A stretch of 50,275 bases of DNA from Pseudomonadota bacterium (GCA_018970485.1 JAGWWH010000010.1:1-50275); one strand, 5' to 3'; counted from the stretch's first letter, positions 7,433-16,413 are shown. Made by a program: numbers and translations. The notes: generated by a model from the sequence alone, not told the origin.

Positions 7433-7807
7433 ATGAAAGAATTTCTAGTAGTTTTCGTGCTCTCATCTTTGTTCGTAACGACTTATAAAATCATGTTTGG
7501 CGATGAATATTCAAAGTCTAAAGAGAGGAGGGAGGTGACTTACAAAATCACCGCCAAAGCAGGAATCATCGGCTGTCTCACTGAAGAAAAATTTAACGAA
7601 GCGACGAAGGAATATCGCGCTAACAACATCGCTGCGATTCAAAAAATGATTGCCGATGGCGCGTGCTTTTCATTTCAATATGGCGACGAGCTTACTGCTT
7701 TGAGCGAGACTTGTGATGCTTCGAATGAAGATAATGACGCCGCCGCTTTTCAGTCTAAAAAAGTTTGGTTGCGTGAGGTTTATCTGCCTTGTTTTGCGGT
7801 TAGATAA
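7433..7807 (+). CDS. Hypothetical protein with N-terminal membrane segment or signal
   Basis: Not recognised. The 124-residue product starts with a hydrophobic stretch (LVVFVLSSLFVTTYKI, about residues 4-19) that would be a signal-anchor or uncleaved signal. The remainder is polar and mixed charged, with four cysteines after the membrane segment (GC, AC, TC, PC contexts) that could form disulfides if the domain is periplasmic. The ATG at 7433 is preceded by an A-rich stretch without a clear Shine-Dalgarno. The next gene, an RDD membrane protein, follows after about 95 bases on the same strand. It lies inside a repeat-rich accessory stretch. Confidence 0.6.
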   Translation: MKEFLVVFVLSSLFVTTYKIMFGDEYSKSKERREVTYKITAKAGIIGCLTEEKFNEATKEYRANNIAAIQKMIADGACFSFQYGDELTALSETCDASNEDNDAAAFQSKKVWLREVYLPCFAVR

Positions 7808-7902
7808 AATCTTGTAAAAACCTCGACTTTAGTGCGTTTCAGATTGCTAATTATAACCCTGACTACAGAAGGCTTCTTCAATCGTAACTAATTCGTTTAT
7901 CA

Positions 7903-8334
7903 ATGTCAGGCAGTGGCTTCAGAGGTGTTTTTCTTCGTGGATTATCCTGTGTTTTGGATAGTGTGATAGATTTTTCGATCCTCTTTATTTGTTACTCAGT
8001 CGTCGATTTGCAGCCAAGGGGAAATCCAAATATTTTATCGGTGATTTTGTCCTGTATAGTCGGTTTTTTTGCTCTCTTTTGTTACGAGTTTTTATTCATT
8101 TCTTCTCGCCTTCAGGCAACTCCAGGAAAGATATTTTTTAATTGTTACGTTGGCGATGTTAATGGTGAGAAAATTTCGAAGAAGAGATCTTTTGCTAGAG
8201 CGATTATTAAAGGGCTGATGTTCTCAACTGGTATTCTTAGTTTTGTGAGTTTGATCGTAACTTTCTTCTCAAAAGAAAAAGCCTCGCTGCATGACAGAAT
8301 ATGCAGCACAAGAGTTTTCGTTAGGGAAAAATAA
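7903..8334 (+). CDS. RDD-family membrane protein
   Basis: A 143-residue integral membrane protein with three predicted hydrophobic segments (about residues 18-35, 45-68 and 105-125). The family's conserved features are present: an Arg then Asp in segment 1 (RGLSCVLDSVID), TPGKIFF and SFARAIIKG in the middle, and LHDRICSTRV near the end, matching the RDD pattern of Arg-Asp-Asp. RDD proteins are of uncertain function; some have been linked to Na+/H+ exchange. The gene is isolated between a hypothetical protein and a long repeat region, so context adds nothing on its role. Confidence 0.85.
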   Translation: MSGSGFRGVFLRGLSCVLDSVIDFSILFICYSVVDLQPRGNPNILSVILSCIVGFFALFCYEFLFISSRLQATPGKIFFNCYVGDVNGEKISKKRSFARAIIKGLMFSTGILSFVSLIVTFFSKEKASLHDRICSTRVFVREK

Positions 8335-8384
8335 GGAGGGCAATCTAAGGACGGTGTACCTTTCTCAAGTTGCCAAGAAACTTA

Positions 8385-8456
8385 TCACGTCATTGCGAGC
8401 TACCGCATCTCACTGGCGGTTAGATGGATTGCCGCGCTGCGCTCGCAATGACGTGA
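8385..8456. repeat. Family C palindromic repeat
   Basis: Arms TCACGTCATTGCGAGC (8385-8400) and GCTCGCAATGACGTGA (8441-8456) are perfect inverted repeats around a 40-base centre. The same CGTCATTGCGAGC arms are common in intergenic repeats of many bacteria. This is the only copy in the window. Confidence 0.85.
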
Positions 8457-8518
8457 CAAAGAAAGATAATCCGGGAAGATAATCCGGGGACAGCATACTA
8501 ATTCTCCAATCTCCAGTT

Positions 8519-8606
8519 CGTCATTCCCGCGCAGGCGGGAATCTAGGATGATGGGCTCGGAGTGGGTTGTTAATTCCCCTGGATCCCCGCCTTCGCGGGA
8601 ATGACG
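8519..8606. repeat. Family A palindromic repeat, diverged pair
   Basis: Arms CGTCATTCCCGCGCAGGCGG and CCGCCTTCGCGGGAATGACG are inverted about a ~45-base centre. The copy is shifted at several bases from those at 2662-2747 and 44803-44890. Confidence 0.8.
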
Positions 8607-8631
8607 TTGGAAGATTGAGATTCTTAGATTG

Positions 8632-8703
8632 GTCATGCTGAGCTTGTCGAAGCATGGCTCGCGACCGAGGGCTTTGCCACGCTTCGACAGGCTCAGCGTG
8701 ACT
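8632..8703. repeat. Family B palindromic repeat
   Basis: Arms GTCATGCTGAGCTTGTCGAA and TTCGACAGGCTCAGCGTGAC are inverted around about 30 bases. It stands 25 bases after the family A pair, in the gene-free stretch before rdgB. Confidence 0.85.
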
Positions 8704-8756
8704 TCAGAAATAATTCGGAGACAGTACACCTTAAGCTGACGCTAAAGCGGCCCCCC

Positions 8757-8988
8757 CCTTTTTTTTCAAAGAGGGTTTTAATCGAATTCAGAGCCAGAGC
8801 CCTCCCACTCCAGCGCTTGGAATTATTAACTCAAAAAAATGAAAGAATGAAAAAGTTGTTTACTGTGTTTGTGCTTTTGGCTCTTGCTGGATGTGGAATG
8901 ATCGGGGATGGCGTAGTGATTTTTTGATCTTCCCCACCCTCTTTTTCAAAGAGGGTTTTAATCGAATTCGGAGCAGAGTCCTCTTTGA
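8757..8988. repeat. Direct repeats flanking a small lipoprotein frame
   Basis: The block TTTTTCAAAGAGGGTTTTAA, then TCGAATTC and a GAGC/AGAG tail, occurs at about 8762-8801 and again at about 8943-8982. A short inverted piece (CTCTTTGAAAAAGAG) follows the second copy. Between them lie a family D tail (CCAGCGCTTGGAATTATTAA) and the small lipoprotein frame at 8847-8927. Confidence 0.65.
8847..8927 (+). CDS. Small putative lipoprotein, 26 residues
   Basis: The frame starts with a textbook lipoprotein signal: two lysines, a hydrophobic core and the lipobox LALAGC (Cys16), followed by only ten residues (GMIGDGVVIF). The start ATG is at 8847; an earlier ATG at 8839 stops after three codons. Length and sequence recall entericidin-like peptides, but the mature part is shorter than usual. 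It could equally be the 5' stub of a lipoprotein cut by the repeat that begins at about 8930. It lies between two direct repeats. Confidence 0.45.
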   Translation: MKKLFTVFVLLALAGCGMIGDGVVIF

Positions 8989-9366
8989 AAAAGAGCGTAG
9001 CGAAGACGGGTGATTTGCGCGGATCGCTACTAAAACCTCCGTAGGAATATTTCTCTGACCCAGTCCAGCGCTTGGTAAGTGCACCAATCACAAGACTCGA
9101 TTTCTTCTCGCGGGTTGAGCGGAAAGTAACTCGCGAAATGTCGTAACAAAAATAATCCAGCGTTTTGACGATTATTTTTTCGGTCTTTTTTCTTCAAAAA
9201 ATTAGGTTCAAAAAATAAAATATTTTTTTGAGCCCAACAGCGCCAAGGGTTTTAATGGGGAGGTTTGTCGCCACCGGTGGCGACAATTGGGTGATTTTTT
9301 GATCTCGACTCAGCTCGATTTTATTCGCTGGTTTTGGATTTTTTAAATTTTGACAGCACTAAAAAA
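8928..9366. other. Noncoding, repeat-rich stretch before rdgB
   Basis: No gene is supported. It holds the second CAAAGAGGG repeat, a family D tail (CCCAGTCCAGCGCTTGG at about 9060-9077), blocks ACCAATCACAAGA and CGCGAAATGTCG shared with 7109-7432, and a perfect 22-base palindrome at 9265-9286 (TTGTCGCCACC/GGTGGCGACAA). Confidence 0.5.
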
Positions 9367-9969
9367 CTAGATTTTCAGCCAACTAATTAACTTCTTAAAA
9401 GCCTCGCCACGGTGCGAAATTTGATCCTTTTCCTCAGCGTCAATTTCGCCGAAAGTTTTCGTCATTCCGTCTTTGACAAAAATTGGATCGTAGCCGAAGC
9501 CTTTGTCGCCGCGGGGTGGGAAGGTCAGAATCCCGTCAACTCTTCCTTCAAAAGAAATGGAAAAATTCTTTTCGGGATCAAAAAGAGTGAGATTGCAGAT
9601 GAAGTAAGCGCGAGGATTTTCACCAGTTTTTGCAGCAATTTTTTTGAAGGCTGCGGGGAAATTTTTTTGACCTTTTTCGTCAAGAGCAAAACGCGCGGAG
9701 TGAATTCCAGGCTCGCCATTCATTGCTTCAACGCAAAGACCTGAATCGTCAGCGAGAGCGACGATTTTAGTTTTTTCGCCGTAAAATTTTGCTTTGATTA
9801 GTGAGTTTTCGGCAAATGTTTTGCCGGTTTCTTCTGGTTCGGGGAGATTAAACTGAGAGGCGGGGATGGATTCGATTCCAAGGGGTGTAAGCAACGCGGA
9901 GATTTCTGAAACCTTCCCCGCGTTGCCTGAGGCAATTAGTAGGCGTGAAGAGTCGCTAAGCTGCAGCAA
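9367..9969 (-). CDS. rdgB: dITP/XTP pyrophosphatase (RdgB/HAM1)
   Basis: Hydrolyses non-canonical purine triphosphates (dITP, XTP) to monophosphates, cleaning the nucleotide pool; cytosolic. At 200 residues it is normal in length. The motifs are [10 protein letters not shown] near the N-terminus, ADDSGLCV (about residues 72-79), [17 protein letters not shown], and ISHRGEAF near the C-terminus. The start is a TTG at 9969 inside the last codons of rpsP, a 14-base overlap, so translation is probably coupled to rpsP. No better-placed ATG exists upstream of the SGN motif. The usual partners of rpsP (rimM, trmD, rplS) do not follow here. Confidence 0.93.
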   Translation of the reverse strand: MLQLSDSSRLLIASGNAGKVSEISALLTPLGIESIPASQFNLPEPEETGKTFAENSLIKAKFYGEKTKIVALADDSGLCVEAMNGEPGIHSARFALDEKGQKNFPAAFKKIAAKTGENPRAYFICNLTLFDPEKNFSISFEGRVDGILTFPPRGDKGFGYDPIFVKDGMTKTFGEIDAEEKDQISHRGEAFKKLISWLKI

Positions 9970-10336
9970 CTTCTTCAGCTTTTGCAGCAGCAGCGGCTTC
10001 TTGTTCTTTAGCCAATTTGTCTGCAGCTTTTTTCTTCAAATTAGAGCCTTTGGCCTTTGGTTTGAAAGTTGGAGCGTATTTTTCTGCACCTTTTACGCCA
10101 AGGGCGATTAAAAATTTTGCAACTTTTTGAGTTGGTTGCGCACCAACAGAAAGCCAGTGCTCGATGCGCTCTTTGTCAATTGTAACGCGCTTCTCGTCAG
10201 AGTCTCCAAGCAATGGATTGTAGGTTCCGAGCTTTTCCAAAAATTTTGAATCGCGTGGTGAAGTGCTGTTAGTTGCAAGAATACGGTAGAAAGGCACAGC
10301 TTTTCTTCCGCCTCTTGAGAGACGAATTTTGATCAT
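9956..10336 (-). CDS. rpsP: 30S ribosomal protein S16
   Basis: Small-subunit assembly protein. The start [16 protein letters not shown] and LGTYNP are family hallmarks in the first 45 residues, and the core ends about residue 80. The product is 126 residues, with an Ala/Lys-rich C-terminal tail (about residues 90-126, ending in alanines), as often seen in alphaproteobacterial S16. A promoter-like sequence lies upstream at 10379-10406. The frame overlaps rdgB by 14 bases, so the two form an operon. Confidence 0.95.
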   Translation of the reverse strand: MIKIRLSRGGRKAVPFYRILATNSTSPRDSKFLEKLGTYNPLLGDSDEKRVTIDKERIEHWLSVGAQPTQKVAKFLIALGVKGAEKYAPTFKPKAKGSNLKKKAADKLAKEQEAAAAAKAEEVAAA

Positions 10337-10378
10337 TTTATTTAAATTTAGTGACTGAACGGTAAGAGGAGGCGCGGC

Positions 10379-10406
10379 AAAGTATTTGGGGTAAACTGTT
10401 TTGCAA
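10379..10406 (-). promoter_or_regulatory. Putative sigma70-type promoter for rpsP-rdgB
   Basis: On the minus strand TTGCAA (10401-10406) and TACTTT (10379-10384) are 16 bases apart, about 43 bases before the rpsP ATG. The stretch lies entirely between genes. Sequence match only. Confidence 0.4.
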
Positions 10407-10412
10407 GCCGGC

Positions 10413-12752
10413 TTACCACATTTTTTTGTAGCTAACTATTCCGATTAAATTTGTTGGTGCGCTTTTGACATTTCCCGCTTGGCGCTGAGTTAAAAAACTA
10501 AATTTAATCTGAGAAACTTCACTCAAATCACGCAAATAAAATACTTCTAAATCTTGCTCCCTGCCCTTTGGAGCAAGTGATGCCGTACCTTGGTAACGAG
10601 TAAGATTTCCGGCATCGTCGCGAGCGACAGGAATGTCGAATTGAACTTTACCGCGGTAAACACGCATCGGCTCGAAGTAATTAACACCGAAATTTTTCCA
10701 CAACAAAGCGGCAGAAAAACTACGACTACGCACATTGTCAAATTGACGAAAAATCCCCTGCGAATTGCCCGCAATTTTTGAAACACCTTCGGAAAAACTT
10801 GTGAGAAAGTGCAAATTTTGCGTCAATTTTTGATCGAAAGAAACCTTCAAGTAAGAGGTTTTCACATCACTTGGCGATTCAAATGCACCAAGGCTTCTCG
10901 AGTTTAAAATATTATTTTGAAACTCGGTCAAATTACCAAAATCCAAAGAAATATTTTTGAAAGACAGGCCTAAATCGAACACCTCATTTTGCTTGGTATT
11001 AGAGTCGTAAGAAGATTGGTAAGAAAAACGTGCAGCCATTTTTTTCTGCAAAAAACTTTGGTCGAAAAAAACCTGATTAAATTTTCGACTATTTTCCAAA
11101 CTTGAAGAAGGCTGATTTAGAAAGGATTGGTAAGGATTGGAGGCGAAAGAATTTTGCAGAATGAATCCCGACTTTCCGAAATTTTGCCTTTGGTTTTGTT
11201 GAGCAGAAATTTCATCAAAATTGAAGGCAAAACCGAATTTAGAGTTAGGTAAAAAATCCGAAGAGTTGCGTGTAAAAGAAAATCCATTGTTGAGGTTTCT
11301 TTGTTGCTGAGGATCTTGCGAGCGATCAATCACGGCGTACTTCAAACCAAGATCATTTGGGGCTTCTTCATTTTTGTAAGAAGCAAGATTGAAGTGCATT
11401 TGCGCTCTACTACCCAAACTAAGTGGCACAGATTTGTAAGCGACGTTGTTGAACATGAGGTAGCTGGCATCGTAGGTCGATCCTGTGTTGGTAGTGATTT
11501 TGTCGCCGAGAAAAGCTTTGTAATCACGACCAAAATCGTCGTAAAAAATTGCTTCTGAAAGTTGTGGTGCGACGTTGTTAGCAAAAGAATCGCCGAAAAT
11601 TGCACTGCTGGCAAAGGAGGAAGTTGCAACATCGTAACCTGCTCCAGAGGAAACGCTGGAACCGTAGCCAAGAGTGTTTTGTCCCTGAGCTTGCACTGCC
11701 GCTTCGAGATCTAAAATGCCTTGGCCGTAAATGGTTTCGTCGTAGCCAGAAAAGCTACTGTTAGCTGTTTGTAGTAAAATTTGCGAAACTTGTGGTGCGG
11801 TTAAGAAAGTCCAAGCACCGCGAATTACCGCTGCCGCACCGGCAACGTGAGGGGCTGCCATTGATGTTCCATTTTTTGTTCCGTAGGCACTTCCCATGAA
11901 GGCCCCGTAAATTGCATGTGCAGGATCTCCGTCATTTGAACCGCCCGGAGCAAAAAGGCAGTAGCTCTTCGCGTCACCACAGTAACTGCTGTAACTGGCG
12001 ATTGAGCCGTCGTAAGCAAGCGCGCCAACAGCCAAGACGTAGCCGGCTAAACTGGAATCAGAAGCGTAGTAAGCCGGGTAATCTGGCTGCAATGCAGTGT
12101 CATTTCCGCTTGCGGCAACAGAAAGAACATCTGAATTTTTTGCCGTAGTCAGCGCGGTTTTGAAGTAGAGGCCTACATCAGACGAACTGCCAATGCTCAA
12201 GTTGATTACCTTTGCTCCTGCCGTTACGGCACCAGTAATTCCATTAGCAGCGTTACCGCTAAATCCGCTACCACTCGCGTTTAAAACTTTTTCGGCAATG
12301 ATTGTGGCGTCGTAGGCAACTCCGTGCATTCCGGATGAGTCTTTTACACCAGCGGCAGTGCTGGCTACGTGCGTTCCGTGACCATTGTCGTCACTTGGAT
12401 CGGAATCGGAATTTTGGTAGTCGTAACTTCCTGTGGATGTGTAATTGCCGGATATTTCGACGTGGTTTGTTTGTACGCCGCTGTCGATGAAGGCGATCTT
12501 AATGCCATCTCCCGCTACTGTTTTTGAATTCTTAGCCAGCAGCGCGTAAGCCTCGGCGGCATTGATTGTTTCTAGTCCCCACTGCGCTTTGTATTCGGTA
12601 GTTTTGTAAACATTTGCTTCAGTGGTAGAAACCGATGAAGTCCAAGAAGAGGTTGTGGGAGTGGTTGATGAGCTCGATGATGAACCTCCGCCACCTCCTC
12701 CGCCGCCCCCACAGGATGTAAGAAGAATTAAAATGATGAGTGATGTTCTCAT
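10413..12752 (-). CDS. Surface subtilisin-like serine protease: lipoprotein with autotransporter-like C-terminus
   Basis: A 779-residue S8 protease. The signal peptide ends in a lipobox (LLTSC, Cys14), followed by nine glycines and six serines as a flexible linker. The catalytic triad is visible: Asp90 (FIDSGV), His125 (NGHGTHVA) and Ser297 ([11 protein letters not shown]), with the oxyanion Asn217 in ASGND. The protease domain ends near residue 350. The remaining ~430 residues are rich in Ser, Asn, Phe and alternating polar/hydrophobic stretches and end in an aromatic residue (KKMW), as expected of an outer-membrane beta-barrel translocator. A lipidated, polyglycine-linked subtilisin autotransporter recalls Neisseria NalP. 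The barrel is inferred from composition, not from a recognised domain. Confidence 0.8.
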   Translation of the reverse strand: MRTSLIILILLTSCGGGGGGGGGSSSSSSTTPTTSSWTSSVSTTEANVYKTTEYKAQWGLETINAAEAYALLAKNSKTVAGDGIKIAFIDSGVQTNHVEISGNYTSTGSYDYQNSDSDPSDDNGHGTHVASTAAGVKDSSGMHGVAYDATIIAEKVLNASGSGFSGNAANGITGAVTAGAKVINLSIGSSSDVGLYFKTALTTAKNSDVLSVAASGNDTALQPDYPAYYASDSSLAGYVLAVGALAYDGSIASYSSYCGDAKSYCLFAPGGSNDGDPAHAIYGAFMGSAYGTKNGTSMAAPHVAGAAAVIRGAWTFLTAPQVSQILLQTANSSFSGYDETIYGQGILDLEAAVQAQGQNTLGYGSSVSSGAGYDVATSSFASSAIFGDSFANNVAPQLSEAIFYDDFGRDYKAFLGDKITTNTGSTYDASYLMFNNVAYKSVPLSLGSRAQMHFNLASYKNEEAPNDLGLKYAVIDRSQDPQQQRNLNNGFSFTRNSSDFLPNSKFGFAFNFDEISAQQNQRQNFGKSGFILQNSFASNPYQSFLNQPSSSLENSRKFNQVFFDQSFLQKKMAARFSYQSSYDSNTKQNEVFDLGLSFKNISLDFGNLTEFQNNILNSRSLGAFESPSDVKTSYLKVSFDQKLTQNLHFLTSFSEGVSKIAGNSQGIFRQFDNVRSRSFSAALLWKNFGVNYFEPMRVYRGKVQFDIPVARDDAGNLTRYQGTASLAPKGREQDLEVFYLRDLSEVSQIKFSFLTQRQAGNVKSAPTNLIGIVSYKKMW

Positions 12753-12824
12753 AAATAAGGATTTTTATCTAGTTAATCGCCGAGACAAAATCTGTGGTGA
12801 AAAAGAGTCGGGATTAACTCGCTC

Positions 12825-13796
12825 TTAGAATAATTTTTTCTTTTTGAAGAAGAGAATTTGCAGAATTGCCACTGCAAACATTGTGACCATCATGCTCCAA
12901 AATGCGAAATCTTTTCCAACTCCCGGAAGTCCGCCAATATTAACGCTGAAGATGCTGGTGAAGAAAGTTAGAGGAATAAAAATCGAACTAACGAGCGACA
13001 AAACATACATGCTTTTATTCAACTTCTCACTTAGGCCGTGAAAAATTTCGTCATGTAAAATTTTGGCGCGATCACGCGTTTCTTCGACTTCTTCGATCAT
13101 CATGGTGATTTGATCGAGATTTTCTTGAAAATGCCTTTTTGTCCAATCGTCAGTCCATTCTTGTTCACAAATACGAAGCTTAGCAATCGCCTCTCTTTGC
13201 GGCGCAAGATAGCGCTTAAAGGTAGTGAGCTTGGTTCTGATCTGGAGAATTTCTTCACGAAAGGCGACGTCGTGAGTGGTCATTATTTTCTCTTCGAGAT
13301 CATCAACTTTATCGCCAAGAGCGTAAAGAAATGGCGCGGTCACGAAGAGTGTTTGGTAGATTAAGTTGTAAACGAATTCGCCGGAATTTTTGATCACCTT
13401 TCCATTCTCGACCTGATCACGCAAATCAAAGAGAGACTTCATCTCGCGTCGTTGAATGGTGATTATTCGCTCAGCATCAATCCAAGCACGGATTGAGACC
13501 ATGTCTTCAGGTTCAGAATCTTTGTTAAGATTTATTCCGCGCAAAATGATTAAGAGGCCGGAATCAAACTCCATCACGCGAGGCCTTATTTCTTCAGCTG
13601 TCAGAGCATCAATTATCAGGTGATCTAAGTAGCTAACTTCTCTTTGCAGCCATTGCTTGATTGATTTTCTGTTATTGTCCAAGTGAACCCAAGCGAGGCC
13701 TTTATTCTCTAGCTCATCAGCAACTTTTTCGTTGCTAATTTTTGTGGCCTTACCTTCAGAACTGAATGAGTAAGCGAAAATTACAGGGTTAGTCAT
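12825..13796 (-). CDS. CorA/ZntB-family divalent cation transporter
   Basis: A 323-residue inner-membrane protein with a large cytoplasmic N-terminal domain rich in acidic helices and two C-terminal membrane helices (about residues 263-285 and 296-315). The loop signature, GMN in CorA, reads SVNIGGLPG here; the GGxPG continuation resembles ZntB (Zn2+ efflux or uptake) more than Mg2+-type CorA. I prefer the ATG at 13796, which overlaps the terC stop by 8 bases, over an ATG at 13820 that adds 8 residues deep in terC. Last gene of the folE-maf-terC-corA run. Confidence 0.85.
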   Translation of the reverse strand: MTNPVIFAYSFSSEGKATKISNEKVADELENKGLAWVHLDNNRKSIKQWLQREVSYLDHLIIDALTAEEIRPRVMEFDSGLLIILRGINLNKDSEPEDMVSIRAWIDAERIITIQRREMKSLFDLRDQVENGKVIKNSGEFVYNLIYQTLFVTAPFLYALGDKVDDLEEKIMTTHDVAFREEILQIRTKLTTFKRYLAPQREAIAKLRICEQEWTDDWTKRHFQENLDQITMMIEEVEETRDRAKILHDEIFHGLSEKLNKSMYVLSLVSSIFIPLTFFTSIFSVNIGGLPGVGKDFAFWSMMVTMFAVAILQILFFKKKKLF

Positions 13797-14514
13797 GTTG
13801 CTTGCGTATTTTGCGAGCAACGATGTTTAAGGACTCTACAACAATGGTGAAAAAAAGTGAGAAATAGAGGTAACCTTTGGAGATTTTGAAATGGAATCCA
13901 TCAGCAAGAAGAATCACGCCAATCATGAAAATAAAGGCTAAAGCCACGATTTTAAGCGAAGGATAGGTCTGTAAAAAATAACTGATTTTCTCGGAAGCAA
14001 GAAGCATCACAATCATCGAAATCACGATCGCAGTGACAATTACCGGAATGTTGTTGGTCATTCCGACCGCCGTGATCACTGAGTCAAAAGAGAATATAAA
14101 ATCAATTAAGACAATTTGTAAAATTACTGCGGTCATGTTTTTTTTCGCGTTGAATTTCTTTTCTTCTTTTGAGCTGTGAAGGCCAAAATAGACATCGTTG
14201 AGAATTTCCCAGCCGCTTTTGATCACCAAAAATAGCCCCCCCAATATTAGCAAAAAGTTTTTGAAGGAAAAACCAACATCACCAACGAAAAATAGAGGCT
14301 CAGTCAGACTCATCACCCAAGACAGAGCCATCAACATCAAGATTCTAATTAAAAGAGCTAAAGATAAGCCAAGAGTTCGAGCAAAACGGCGATCTTTCGG
14401 TGTGAGTTTAGCGACGGCAAGGGCGATGAAAATTAGGTTGTCGATACCGAGAACGATTTCCAAGAAGGTTAGAGTAATAAGGCTGAAGAAGATGTCGTAA
14501 GTGAGGATTTCCAT
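13789..14514 (-). CDS. TerC-family integral membrane protein
   Basis: A 241-residue protein with about seven membrane helices. The TerC signature FLEIVLGIDNLIFIA lies in the first helix (about residues 17-31), with the paired acidic residues E and D; a second acidic helix (VLIDFIFSFDSVITAVG) is at about residues 135-151. TerC proteins are linked to metal (Mn2+) export and to tellurite resistance. Together with the CorA/ZntB-like gene that overlaps it, this suggests metal-ion handling. Start at 14514 is four bases after the maf stop, consistent with one operon. Confidence 0.9.
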   Translation of the reverse strand: MEILTYDIFFSLITLTFLEIVLGIDNLIFIALAVAKLTPKDRRFARTLGLSLALLIRILMLMALSWVMSLTEPLFFVGDVGFSFKNFLLILGGLFLVIKSGWEILNDVYFGLHSSKEEKKFNAKKNMTAVILQIVLIDFIFSFDSVITAVGMTNNIPVIVTAIVISMIVMLLASEKISYFLQTYPSLKIVALAFIFMIGVILLADGFHFKISKGYLYFSLFFTIVVESLNIVARKIRKQHD

Positions 14515-14518
14515 AAGA

Positions 14519-15133
14519 TTAATTGACGTTTGTTGGTAGTTTTTTGTTGGTAAAAATAATTAATTTTTTTCGATAAAAAAAGGCGAGCAATGGCTGAATA
14601 GCGAGTCCCAAAACTGCAAAATAATCACCAGAAATTTTCTCAAAAAGATGCTTGCCTAAGGATTCGTATTTGTAGCTACCTGCACATCCCCAAGGCTTGT
14701 CTAGCTTAACGTAATGCTCTATTTCGGCAGTCGACATTTTACGCATTTTTAGCTCAACTCGTGAAAAATTTTCGTAAATAATTTTGCCACCAAGCGCAAC
14801 TACAGAAGCGTTATTTTGAAAGTGGGTTTTGCCATTAAATTTTTTTAGCTGAATCAGTGCTTCTTGCGAGTTTTTTGATTTCGAAATCTCTTTTTTTTGA
14901 AATTCACAAACTTGATCAGAACCAATAACGTAAGAGTCAGGAAACTTCTCGCTCACTGACAAAGCTTTTTGCTTCGCCAAAAATAGCGCCAATTTCTTTG
15001 GCGACATTTTTGGTAATTTTTTCTTCTCGTTATCCTCGTCGTAAAATGGAGCGATTACTTCAAAGTTAATTCCTGAGTCGATAAGAATTTTTTTTCTAAT
15101 TCGCGAAGTGGATGCCAAAATGAGGTGAGTCAT
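14519..15133 (-). CDS. maf: Maf-like nucleoside triphosphate pyrophosphatase
   Basis: Maf proteins hydrolyse non-canonical pyrimidine triphosphates and dTTP/UTP; cytosolic. ILASTSRIRKKIL near the N-terminus and VIGSDQVCEF (about residues 69-78) are the substrate-binding motifs. GCAGSYKYES and ISGDYFAVLGLAI follow in the C-terminal half, in the family order. At 204 residues the length is normal. The start codon shares one base with the folE stop (15133). Adjacent folE and rdgB elsewhere in this region both act on purine nucleotides, but no functional link is shown. Confidence 0.9.
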   Translation of the reverse strand: MTHLILASTSRIRKKILIDSGINFEVIAPFYDEDNEKKKLPKMSPKKLALFLAKQKALSVSEKFPDSYVIGSDQVCEFQKKEISKSKNSQEALIQLKKFNGKTHFQNNASVVALGGKIIYENFSRVELKMRKMSTAEIEHYVKLDKPWGCAGSYKYESLGKHLFEKISGDYFAVLGLAIQPLLAFFYRKKLIIFTNKKLPTNVN

Positions 15134-15708
15134 TAGGAAATTAGTGTTAAAAACTTTTTCTCCATTTCTGAGTCAGTTTTGAATGTTCCTAACATCGTTT
15201 TAGTTACGGTCGAGGTGCCTTGTTTGTAAACTCCGCGAGTTGTCATGCATTGATGTTCAGCATCAATTAAAACAGCAACACCTTTCGCTTTAAGAACTTT
15301 TCCAATGGTGGTTGCGATCTGTGCAGTCATGGTTTCTTGGGTTTGTAAACGCTTAGCATAAACATCGAGTAAGCGCGCAATTTTGCTAATTCCGACAACT
15401 TTTTTATTTGGAATGTAAGCGATATGAGCCTTACCAATAAAAGGAACCATGTGATGTTCGCAGTGGGATTCGAAACGCATATTTTTTAGCAAAACAATGT
15501 CGTCATAACCCTCAACTTCTTCAAAAGTTTTACCGAGAATCTTTTCCGGATCAGCTTCGTAACCAGAAAAAAATTCACGATACGCGTTAACAACTCTTTT
15601 TGGGGTTTCAATCAAGCCCTCACGATCTGGATTATCTCCAGCCCATGAAATTAAAGTGCGTACAGCATCTTCGGCTTGCTTTAGTGATGGACGAGAAATT
15701 TTTGTCAT
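15133..15708 (-). CDS. folE: GTP cyclohydrolase I
   Basis: Converts GTP to 7,8-dihydroneopterin triphosphate, the first step of folate (and queuosine) biosynthesis; cytosolic. Zinc ligands are in [12 protein letters not shown] (about residues 79-90) and [10 protein letters not shown] (about residues 151-160). The catalytic stretch [17 protein letters not shown] is complete. At 191 residues the length is typical. It is probably the first gene of a maf-terC-corA operon. Presence of folE together with folD suggests at least partial folate synthesis. Confidence 0.95.
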   Translation of the reverse strand: MTKISRPSLKQAEDAVRTLISWAGDNPDREGLIETPKRVVNAYREFFSGYEADPEKILGKTFEEVEGYDDIVLLKNMRFESHCEHHMVPFIGKAHIAYIPNKKVVGISKIARLLDVYAKRLQTQETMTAQIATTIGKVLKAKGVAVLIDAEHQCMTTRGVYKQGTSTVTKTMLGTFKTDSEMEKKFLTLIS

Positions 15709-15829
15709 CTTTTTATAATTAATTTTTTTGAAAAAACGGGCGGCAAACTAGCTCTGGGCAAGCTGCTGTTGCAAGTAAATTTTTACTAAATACGTTTCGA
15801 AAACAATTCACATTTTAAATTTTCCACTC

Positions 15830-16354
15830 ATGAAAAAACACTTTTTAACTTATCTAGCAGCTTTCTCTTTGCTTTCACTTAACGCTAACGCTGGCGGAAT
15901 AGGAATTATTGATGTTGAAAAAATCATCAAAGAATCATCAGCGATGCGCGACATCCAATCCAAAGTCGAAAAAAAGCAAGATGAATATCAAAAAGAAGTT
16001 GCCAAAAAACAAACCGATCTCGAGTCAGAGCAAAAGCGCATTGAAGGAAAAAGAAGTGTTCTTTCAAAAGACGCCTTTGAAAAAGAAACAGTATCTTTCG
16101 AAAAGAAATTGGACGACCTCAAAACCTTCGTCGATAAAAAACAAAACAGCTTAAAAAAAGCTTCGATGGAAGCTATGAGCAAAGTTAATGAGAAAATTAA
16201 AGACATCATTTCTGACCTCGCCAAAGAGAAGGATTTGGATGTTATCGTTCCAGCATCTCAAACTCTTTATTACAAAGATGAGTTAGACGTAACTGAAGAT
16301 GTTCTTAAAAAACTTAACAAAAAAATCGTTAAAGTTGACGTCAAATTCGAATAA
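15830..16354 (+). CDS. skp: Periplasmic chaperone Skp/OmpH family
   Basis: Holds unfolded outer-membrane proteins in the periplasm. Signal peptide residues 1-21 (ending ANA). The mature N-terminus GGIGIIDVEKI is typical, followed by a long charged coiled-coil (about residues 45-130) and the C-terminal strand IVKVDVKFE. At 174 residues the length fits. Usually skp lies beside bamA and lpxD; here it stands alone, convergent with xerC/D and with a strong terminator 25 bases downstream. Confidence 0.9.
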   Translation: MKKHFLTYLAAFSLLSLNANAGGIGIIDVEKIIKESSAMRDIQSKVEKKQDEYQKEVAKKQTDLESEQKRIEGKRSVLSKDAFEKETVSFEKKLDDLKTFVDKKQNSLKKASMEAMSKVNEKIKDIISDLAKEKDLDVIVPASQTLYYKDELDVTEDVLKKLNKKIVKVDVKFE

Positions 16355-16378
16355 AATTTTGACCTAAAATAAAATTTC

Positions 16379-16413
16379 AAAACTCCCGAGTGGCAACATT
16401 CGGGAGTTTTTTT
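16379..16413. terminator. Rho-independent terminator, bidirectional
   Basis: Stem AAAACTCCCGA/TCGGGAGTTTT with an inner GTG/CAT extension, loop GCAA, and a U-run on the plus side. The A-run on the left makes it work on the minus strand too. It lies between the converging skp and xerC/D genes. Confidence 0.9.

Noticed and set aside
8291-8482. Small frames over 8291-8729 on both strands
   Set aside because: They are translations of family A, B and C palindromes and have no start or composition of real genes.
9412-9744. Plus-strand frame opposite rdgB
   Set aside because: It is a shadow of the well-supported rdgB gene on the minus strand.
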